Shown here one piece after another: positions 6,155-10,957 of a stretch of DNA of 10,957 bases. How positions within the stretch are numbered: position 1 is the stretch's first letter; each line of letters starts with the position of its first letter. The stretch is from Acidocella sp. 35-58-6 (GTDB taxonomy: Bacteria; Pseudomonadota; Alphaproteobacteria; Acetobacterales; Acetobacteraceae): the NCBI GenBank assembly GCA_002281005.1, contig NCFD01000014.1, forward strand, positions 1 through 10,957. Reading direction: 5' to 3'. The position numbers and the translations under genes were made by a program. The notes beneath the pieces are model-generated. The model searched no databases and was not told the origin of the DNA. It saw nothing but the letters and a program-made list of their open reading frames with translations.

Positions 6155-7227
6155 AAACCCTTTACCTCGTCGCGAACCGGCCCTTCAGCCGGCGCGTCAC
6201 GCAATTGTTCAAACCACCGCGCCGGGGGGTTTCGCCCCGCCGCCCTGAAATATGCCACACCCCGCAGCAATTCCTGCACAGCCGGGGGTAAATGGAGCGG
6301 CATTTCAATATCATTCAAAATCGCCCAGACACCAGCCCAGCATCGCGCCAAACTGTAGGGGTTATATCCGCCACCGCCAAACACAGCCAGCCGCGGTGCC
6401 AACCCGCGCACCGCCCGCACAGCGTCCCACAACGCATTATTCGAGAGTGATAGGCGGCTCATAGGGTCATCCTCCAGAGCATCCGCCCCCGGCAGCACAA
6501 TCATCGCTTCAGGAGCATGAGTCTTGATGAGCGGTAATATTTTGGCTTCGAGTAAAAACCGCAACTCCGTATCGTTAAACCCCGCCGGGACCGCAAAATT
6601 CCATACCCCGCGTGAGGGGGCGCTCACCGTACCGGTCCGTGGCCATCGGCCAGCCTCATGAATTGAGATTGTCAAAACATCTGGGTCGTTGGCAAAAGCT
6701 GCCTCCACCCCGTCGCCATGGTGAGCATCAAGGTCCAGGTATACCACCCGGCGAACCCCCAGCTCACGCCACCGCAAAATGCCGAGCGCGATATCGTTCA
6801 CAAAACAAAAGCCGCTGGCCCGGTCTGGCATACCATGATGATTGCCGACCCCGGGCGCATAGACCACCCCGCCATCAGCTGTCAGCGAAGCTGCCATAAT
6901 GGCTCCTCCCGCAGAGGTTGCAGGACGGCGGAACACCGCGGGGTGGATGGCATTGGAATCAATACCAATCCGATATAGCGCTTGCATTTCAGGCGGCAAC
7001 GATTGTTCAACCTCAGCCTGTTGCAAAGCCGAAATATAATCCGCAGTATGAAAATTTCTTAACTCGGCGCGACTCGCGGGAAAACTTTCCAGATATTTAC
7101 TAGTAGGAAGCCAATTTAACGCGCAACAAACGTCGTGCACCAACATCGCCCGTGGAACCGCCAACGGATGCGGTGGTTGGAATACCTCCAGACGATAAAT
7201 CTCCGATCCGATAAACCAGGAACTCAT
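6145..7227 (-). CDS. Histone deacetylase family protein (AcuC/acetylpolyamine amidohydrolase-like)
   Basis: Zinc amidohydrolase of 360 residues in the arginase/deacetylase fold; bacterial members remove acetyl groups from proteins such as acetyl-CoA synthetase (AcuC) or from small amines. Active-site elements are present: the His dyad His130-His131 in GVGNHHGMPDRASGFCFVND, zinc ligands Asp167 and His169 in YLDLDAHHGDG, Asp249 in GADAL, and transition-state Tyr288 in GGGGYN. The flank of the His dyad is GVGNHHG rather than the more usual GGG-HHA. The start ATG 7227 gives the expected GSEIYR-type N-terminus, but no strong ribosome site is seen. It is the first gene of a unit that continues into DUF192 and the tRNAs. 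The acetylated substrate cannot be inferred. Confidence 0.92.
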   Translation of the reverse strand: MSSWFIGSEIYRLEVFQPPHPLAVPRAMLVHDVCCALNWLPTSKYLESFPASRAELRNFHTADYISALQQAEVEQSLPPEMQALYRIGIDSNAIHPAVFRRPATSAGGAIMAASLTADGGVVYAPGVGNHHGMPDRASGFCFVNDIALGILRWRELGVRRVVYLDLDAHHGDGVEAAFANDPDVLTISIHEAGRWPRTGTVSAPSRGVWNFAVPAGFNDTELRFLLEAKILPLIKTHAPEAMIVLPGADALEDDPMSRLSLSNNALWDAVRAVRGLAPRLAVFGGGGYNPYSLARCWAGVWAILNDIEMPLHLPPAVQELLRGVAYFRAAGRNPPARWFEQLRDAPAEGPVRDEVKGLCV

Positions 7228-7246
7228 TGTTTTTACATGAAGTACC

Positions 7247-7275
7247 TTTTTTGAGAGCGAGCGACCCTCAAAAAA
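7247..7275. repeat. Perfect inverted repeat in the divergent promoter region
   Basis: TTTTTTGAG (7247-7255) and CTCAAAAAA (7267-7275) are exact reverse complements separated by 11 bases. The element lies 20 bases upstream of the deacetylase start on one side and about 45 bases upstream of the hydrolase -10 on the other. Position between divergent genes suggests an operator. The stem is mostly A/T, so it is a poor intrinsic terminator, although it would have a U-run in either direction. Confidence 0.4.
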
Positions 7276-7318
7276 TCAAGATTTCGTGACATTTTGACTC
7301 CAATGATCGATTAACTTG

Positions 7319-7327
7319 TGGTATAAA
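7319..7327 (+). promoter_or_regulatory. Possible extended -10 promoter of the alpha/beta-hydrolase-like gene
   Basis: TGG followed by TATAAA forms an extended -10 (TGn-TATAAT type) about 95 bases before the chosen ATG. A TTGACT occurs at 7294-7299, but the 22-base gap is too long for a normal -35/-10 pair, so only the extended -10 is proposed. If real, transcription starts near 7334 and excludes translation starts upstream of that point. The surrounding stretch is visibly more A/T-rich than the genes on both sides. Confidence 0.35.
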
Positions 7328-7405
7328 ATATCTAAATTTGAAGACTATCTGAACAATCGGAAACTTTTCGTAAACTTTCCAATAGTATTGGCTCTCATGA
7401 TCTCA

Positions 7406-7412
7406 AAAGGGA
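7406..7412 (+). promoter_or_regulatory. Ribosome binding site deciding the hydrolase-like start
   Basis: AAAGGGA ends 8 bases before ATG 7421. The in-frame ATG 7397 and the TTG 7316 have no comparable site, so 7421 is chosen; ATG 7430 is a weaker alternative. Confidence 0.6.
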
Positions 7413-7420
7413 CCTCCCAC

Positions 7421-8383
7421 ATGGCTAGCATGGAATTTGGACATTTATCCTCGCTCAAGGAGGACGGACGCGTTGCTGTCGCCCCTGGGGTGGAACTTTC
7501 CTATGTTGACCGAGGCGCTGGACAAGCCATTGTACTCATCCCAGGCTGGACCTTCTCGAAGAACGTGTTTGAAAAGCAGATCGGCCCTCTCTCGAAAAAA
7601 TACCGCGTGATCACTTACGACCCCCGCAGCCAGGGGGCCTCGAGCCAGTCACCCGAGGGTAACGACTATCTGTCACACGCGGAGGATCTCGTAAAACTAC
7701 TCGACACGTTGGAGGTAAAACAGCCGGTCTTGGTGGGTTGGGCCGCGGGCTGCCACACCAGCCTTGGCTATGTGAAGCTGAAGGGGGCTCAGGCAGTCGC
7801 CGCGCATGTTTCAATCGACAAACCACCGCGTAGCCTTTCATTTGAAAAAGACATTTGGGTAGAGGCCTCACTTGAGGAAGTTTCGGCGGTGCACACGCTC
7901 TATTTGCGCGATGTCCGCGGGCACGCTCAGTACTTGAGACATTATATTGAAACCGTGCTCATCCAACGTAATTTGGAATTCCATGAGCTAAGCTGGATGA
8001 TAGCCCAGGCGCTCAAAACCCCGCCGTTGGTGGCGGCCCAGCTTTTTGCATCCTGCATGTTCTCAGATGATTTGGCCTCAGCCATAGCTGTCTCCCGTGC
8101 TCGCCCTACTCTGTATATTATTGCGCAGCATTGGGCCGAAAAAGCCCAACGTTACCTCAGAACCATTTTACCCGAGGCAAAGTCCGTGGTGTTTGGTGGC
8201 CGCATGATGTTCTGGGAGTACCCGGAAGCCTTCAACCGGGTACTCGACGAATTCATTCAGCATAACGTCCGCAACGCCGGTGTCACCAACGAGGAAATCT
8301 CAGACGATCGGTTCGGGAACCACAGTTTTCACGATGCTGGCGTCCAAAGCCTCGAACGCCGCGTAACCAATCGTTTCATATAA
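7421..8383 (+). CDS. Alpha/beta-hydrolase-fold protein lacking the catalytic Ser and His (probable pseudoenzyme)
   Basis: Protein of 320 residues with the alpha/beta-hydrolase architecture: oxyanion loop VLIPGWTFS (38-46), YDPRSQGASS (66-75; family usually DxRGxGxS), nucleophile elbow VLVGWAAGC (103-111), a helical cap rich in aromatic residues (about 135-215), strand PTLYIIAQHW (229-238) and terminal GGRMMFWEYPEAF (259-271). The elbow normally reads GxSxG, but the nucleophile position here is Ala108; the terminal block normally carries catalytic His as GGHMMFWE, but Arg261 is present. Hydrolysis by the usual mechanism is therefore unlikely. Homology should end near residue 284; residues 285-320 look unrelated, and the last 84 bases run antisense into the lyase gene. 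It stands alone, divergent from the deacetylase gene. It could be a decaying gene or a protein with a non-catalytic role. Confidence 0.8.
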   Translation: MASMEFGHLSSLKEDGRVAVAPGVELSYVDRGAGQAIVLIPGWTFSKNVFEKQIGPLSKKYRVITYDPRSQGASSQSPEGNDYLSHAEDLVKLLDTLEVKQPVLVGWAAGCHTSLGYVKLKGAQAVAAHVSIDKPPRSLSFEKDIWVEASLEEVSAVHTLYLRDVRGHAQYLRHYIETVLIQRNLEFHELSWMIAQALKTPPLVAAQLFASCMFSDDLASAIAVSRARPTLYIIAQHWAEKAQRYLRTILPEAKSVVFGGRMMFWEYPEAFNRVLDEFIQHNVRNAGVTNEEISDDRFGNHSFHDAGVQSLERRVTNRFI

Positions 8384-9214
8384 ATCCGCGCGGGTCAGCA
8401 TCTGGTCGACGCAATTATGCGCCCCGCCGTCGCGTGCGATGGCGGCGTATAATTTTTCGCTGGCTTTGGCGGTAACCCGGAGCGACGTCACCGGCCAAAT
8501 CACCATTTTATAGCCAAAATCCTCAAACTGCTGCTTGGTGTAAAACGGCGTGCGGCCAAACTCGGTCATGTTGGCAAGCAACGGCACCCCCGGCATACGG
8601 CGGGCGAATTCGCGGAACATTTCCTCGGTATTCATCGCCTCAGGGAAAATCGCGTCAGCACCGGCTTCCATATACAGCTTGGCGCGCGCCACGGCGCCAT
8701 CCATGCCTTCGCTGGCAGCGGCGTCAGTGCGGGCGATGATATATAGGTGCCGGCGGGCATGGGCCGCAGCCGCAACTTTGTTGGCCATATCTTGCGGCGA
8801 AGCCAGCTTTTTATCATTCAAATGGCCGCATTTTTTGGGCAAAATCTGGTCTTCCAGATGCACGGCGGCTGCCCCCGCATCTTCAAAACTGCGCACCATG
8901 TTCATCACGTTAAGCGCTTCACCGTAACCGGTATCACCATCCACTAAAACCGGTAGGCCGGATGCCCGCGTGACCTGGCGAATGAAAAAGCAAACATCAT
9001 CCACCGTGATGATCCCCAAATCCGGCAACCCCATCGAGGCTGTCATCGCCGCACCCGATAGATAGCAAGCCTCAAAACCCGCTGCCTTGGCCTGCTGTGA
9101 GGCAATGCCATTGTGAGTCCCTGGAATCCCCAAAATACCAGGGCGCTCCAGCAAACTGCGGAAGCGTGCGCCCGCAGAGACATGCGCAATATCGCGGCCA
9201 AGCAAATAGGTCAT
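8300..9214 (-). CDS. Isocitrate lyase/PEP mutase superfamily lyase, methylisocitrate-lyase-like
   Basis: Cytoplasmic (beta/alpha)8 lyase of 304 residues, about the length of 2-methylisocitrate lyase. The ATG at 9214 overlaps the TGA of glcF (ATGA), which fixes the start and implies coupled translation; the open frame runs further upstream inside glcF. Mg-binding VDGDTGYG has Asp92 and Asp94, and the flexible gating loop EDQILPKKCGH (121-131) carries Cys129, the general acid/base of C-C lyases in this superfamily; PEP mutases lack this CGH. Candidate substrates are 2-methylisocitrate, 2,3-dimethylmalate or related malate derivatives, giving pyruvate or glyoxylate-type products. Its place behind glcE-glcF suggests a 2-hydroxyacid or glyoxylate pathway rather than a standard propionate (prp) cluster, because no citrate synthase or dehydratase is adjacent in the window. 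No terminator is visible after the stop. Confidence 0.88.
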   Translation of the reverse strand: MTYLLGRDIAHVSAGARFRSLLERPGILGIPGTHNGIASQQAKAAGFEACYLSGAAMTASMGLPDLGIITVDDVCFFIRQVTRASGLPVLVDGDTGYGEALNVMNMVRSFEDAGAAAVHLEDQILPKKCGHLNDKKLASPQDMANKVAAAAHARRHLYIIARTDAAASEGMDGAVARAKLYMEAGADAIFPEAMNTEEMFREFARRMPGVPLLANMTEFGRTPFYTKQQFEDFGYKMVIWPVTSLRVTAKASEKLYAAIARDGGAHNCVDQMLTRADLYETIGYAAFEALDASIVKTVVPEPIV

Positions 9215-10506
9215 TTGTTCACTCCATCCAGTGCCGCGGGCTTGCTGCCACCGGCCATCCAATTCAAAAGTTCCACCATATGCACCGTGGGAATACCATC
9301 CCCGGCCAGTTGTGTTAAACATCCAATATTACCAGCCGCAATCACATCCGGTGATTTCGCTTTCAACGTATCAAGCTTGCGGCGGCGCAAACTGGCTGCA
9401 ATATCCGGCTGTATAATATTGTAAGTTCCGGCTGAGCCACAGCATAAATGCGGATCCTTGGGCTCAACCACCATAAAGCCGGCCTTACGCAGCAAGGTTT
9501 TCGGCGCACTGGTAATTTTCTGACCATGCTGCAACGAGCACGCCGCGTGATACGCCACCGTTATGGCGGGTGCCGCCTGACTCGGCTGATATATTTTCAT
9601 AAGATATTCAGAAATATCTAGGCTTTTTGCTGAAACCGCTGCGGCCTTCGCTGCCATCGCATCACCGCGAAGCATGAAACCATAATCCTTCAAAACCGTG
9701 CCACAGCCTGAGGTATTCACGATAATCGCGTCAAATTCCGGCCCATCGCTCCAAGCCGCAACATTGCGCCGGGCCGCTTCCAACGCTTCCTCATGGCGGC
9801 CCATATGATGCACCAAGGCACCACAACAGCCCGCCGCCGCTGGTATCACCACTTCAATGCCAAGACGATTAAGCAATTCAATCGTCGCCGTATTGATCGA
9901 GGGGCCAATCGCCTGCTGAGCACAACCAGCCAGCAATGCCACCCGGCCCTTGGTTTCACCAATAGCTTTATGAACAGTGCCACCAAGCGACTGCGCTACT
10001 GGCATTTTAGCTGGCGCCAAATTCAACATCGCCCGCAGCCGCTTTACCACCATGCTTTGCCCAGGCAGTAATCCTGCAAACGGCTTGCCCAGCCGCGCCA
10101 AACTCAGCGCGGCGCGCATCCGTTTCGGGTATGGTAAAATCTGCGCCAGTGCATCCCGCAACAAGCGGTCAGTCAAAGGCCGCTTATAGGTCTCATTGAT
10201 ATGCACCCGCGCATGATCCACCAGATGCATGTAATCCACTCCCGAAGGACAGGTCGTCATGCATGACAGGCAGGAGAGACAGCGGTCCAGATGCAGCACT
10301 TCCTCTTCAGACGCCGGACGATCATGCTCCAGCATATCTTTGATCAGATAAATCCGCCCGCGCGGTGAATCCAGTTCATCGCCTAGCGTAATAAACGTCG
10401 GGCAGGTGGCGGTGCACATGCCGCAATGCACGCAGGTCCGCAAAATATTATTGGCAACCGCGATTTCCGGGTTTTGCAATTGTTGGGCCGTGAAGTTGGT
10501 TTGCAT
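9211..10506 (-). CDS. glcF: Glycolate oxidase iron-sulfur subunit GlcF
   Basis: Electron-transfer subunit of 431 residues of membrane-associated glycolate dehydrogenase (GlcDEF), which oxidises glycolate to glyoxylate and passes electrons to the respiratory chain. Two 4Fe-4S ferredoxin motifs are intact: CVHCGMCTATCP (Cys25, 28, 31, 35) and CLSCLSCMTTCP (Cys76, 79, 82, 86). Two CCG (heterodisulfide-reductase type) domains follow: AGCAQQ with AAGCCGALVHH, and YHAACSLQHG with LCCGSAGTYN. ATG 10506 abuts the TAA of glcE with no gap. Related D-lactate or 2-hydroxyglutarate dehydrogenases have similar Fe-S subunits, but the adjacent GlcE-type subunit supports glycolate oxidase. Confidence 0.94.
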   Translation of the reverse strand: MQTNFTAQQLQNPEIAVANNILRTCVHCGMCTATCPTFITLGDELDSPRGRIYLIKDMLEHDRPASEEEVLHLDRCLSCLSCMTTCPSGVDYMHLVDHARVHINETYKRPLTDRLLRDALAQILPYPKRMRAALSLARLGKPFAGLLPGQSMVVKRLRAMLNLAPAKMPVAQSLGGTVHKAIGETKGRVALLAGCAQQAIGPSINTATIELLNRLGIEVVIPAAAGCCGALVHHMGRHEEALEAARRNVAAWSDGPEFDAIIVNTSGCGTVLKDYGFMLRGDAMAAKAAAVSAKSLDISEYLMKIYQPSQAAPAITVAYHAACSLQHGQKITSAPKTLLRKAGFMVVEPKDPHLCCGSAGTYNIIQPDIAASLRRRKLDTLKAKSPDVIAAGNIGCLTQLAGDGIPTVHMVELLNWMAGGSKPAALDGVNK

Positions 10507-10957
10507 TTAAGCGGCTCGCAATCTGCCGGGGTTTAAAATACCGCGAGGGTCGAAACTGGCTTGCACCCGCGCCCGGATCGCCGCCAGCGCCACTGGCTCA
10601 GGTGGCACCACATCCACCACCGCCCGCAAAGGTTCAGGTGCCTGCATCAGCCACCAGGTACCACCCGCAGCGCTGGCTGCCTGACATACGGCATCATGTG
10701 TGGCCTGATCAGCCGGCCCCGTCAGGTTAACCAACCCACCGCCCCAGTCGAGAAATCCCGTAACACCCAGCGGGGCGAGTGCCCGCAATATCGCCGGGCC
10801 TGCGGACGGCACCACGGAGAGCCGCCACACAGCCTCGGCGGTATCTAAAAATTTGCAATCCCGAATATCGCGCCATAAGGCTTTGCTGTCGTCAGTGCCC
10901 AGAATCTCAGCCACGCCGAACGCACCAAGCTGTTCATGGACACGCTCGACGTGGACG
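10507..10957 (-). CDS. glcE: Glycolate oxidase FAD-binding subunit GlcE, C-terminal part
   Basis: The last 149 residues of a GlcE-type FAD-linked oxidase subunit; the N-terminus, including the FAD-binding PCMH domain, is beyond the right edge. The open frame continues without a stop to the edge (residues VHVERVHEQLGAFGVAEIL at the margin), so GTG 10914 is internal, not the start. The ending ASFDPRGILNPGRL is the typical C-terminus of FAD-linked oxidases of the GlcD/GlcE/vanillyl-alcohol type, and the short length after the cap region fits GlcE rather than GlcD. Its TAA directly precedes the glcF ATG. glcD would be expected further upstream, outside the window. Confidence 0.9.
   Translation of the reverse strand, partial: VHVERVHEQLGAFGVAEILGTDDSKALWRDIRDCKFLDTAEAVWRLSVVPSAGPAILRALAPLGVTGFLDWGGGLVNLTGPADQATHDAVCQAASAAGGTWWLMQAPEPLRAVVDVVPPEPVALAAIRARVQASFDPRGILNPGRLRAA

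Noticed and set aside
7247..7275. Intrinsic terminator at the T/A-flanked hairpin
   Set aside because: It lies upstream of both divergent genes, the stem is mostly A/T, and no gene ends there.
7294..7327. TTGACT with TATAAA as a -35/-10 pair for the hydrolase-like gene
   Set aside because: The 22-base spacer is outside the usable range; only an extended -10 was retained as a candidate.
7316..7420. TTG 7316 or ATG 7397 as start of the hydrolase-like protein
   Set aside because: No ribosome binding site, the possible -10 lies inside this stretch, and the added residues show no family motif; ATG 7421 has AAAGGGA at good spacing.
9215..9322. Longer N-terminus of the lyase reaching to 9322
   Set aside because: This part lies in the glcF coding region in another frame; homology begins at MTYLLGRDIA and the ATGA overlap at 9214 is typical of coupled genes.
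10507..10914. A complete 135-residue protein starting at GTG 10914
   Set aside because: The frame stays open to the window edge and the upstream residues continue the GlcE sequence, so this is an internal codon of a truncated gene.
1..10957. CRISPR array, insertion sequence, integrase or toxin-antitoxin pair
   Set aside because: No spaced direct repeats, transposase or integrase motifs, or paired small genes were found on either strand.

Overview
The window looks like chromosomal core DNA of an alphaproteobacterium, perhaps near the Acetobacteraceae/Rhodospirillales; the family guess is weak. Evidence for the class is a stand-alone NDUFS4/ETC complex I-type subunit, the GyrA N-terminus, the ThiY-type binding protein and the tRNAs with encoded CCA. 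The DNA is fairly GC-rich by eye. There is no insertion sequence, integrase, CRISPR array or phage gene.

Left to right: (1) the first 630 codons of gyrA on the minus strand, cut by the left edge, with a well-formed promoter at 1999-2026. (2) Diverging from it, a tightly overlapped plus-strand operon at 2149-5109: a Tat-type periplasmic binding protein, an ABC ATPase, an ABC permease (a ThiYZX-like set for pyrimidine or thiamine-precursor uptake) and a nucleoside 2-deoxyribosyltransferase. (3) A compact minus-strand unit read from 7227 down to 5171: histone-deacetylase-family amidohydrolase, exported DUF192 protein, tRNA-Pro(UGG), NDUFS4-like complex I subunit and tRNA-Arg(UCU), with gaps of only 10-17 bases or overlaps. 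(4) On the plus strand at 7421-8383, a lone alpha/beta-hydrolase-fold protein that lacks the nucleophile serine and the usual catalytic histidine, and whose last 28 codons, stop included, overlap the next gene in antisense. (5) A minus-strand operon entering from the right edge: glcE (partial), glcF and a methylisocitrate-lyase-like enzyme of the PEP mutase/isocitrate lyase superfamily, joined by abutting or ATGA-overlapping start and stop codons.

Functionally, the uptake operon suggests import of a pyrimidine-like compound followed by base exchange or N-glycosidic cleavage in the cytoplasm. The glc operon suggests oxidation of glycolate (or a similar 2-hydroxyacid) coupled to C-C lyase chemistry. 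The most unusual points are the triad-less hydrolase with its antisense tail, the transporter plus deoxyribosyltransferase operon without a thiamine riboswitch, and leucine at the GyrA position equivalent to E. coli Asp87. No plainly unprecedented multi-gene system is visible; most of the window is ordinary housekeeping and metabolism.
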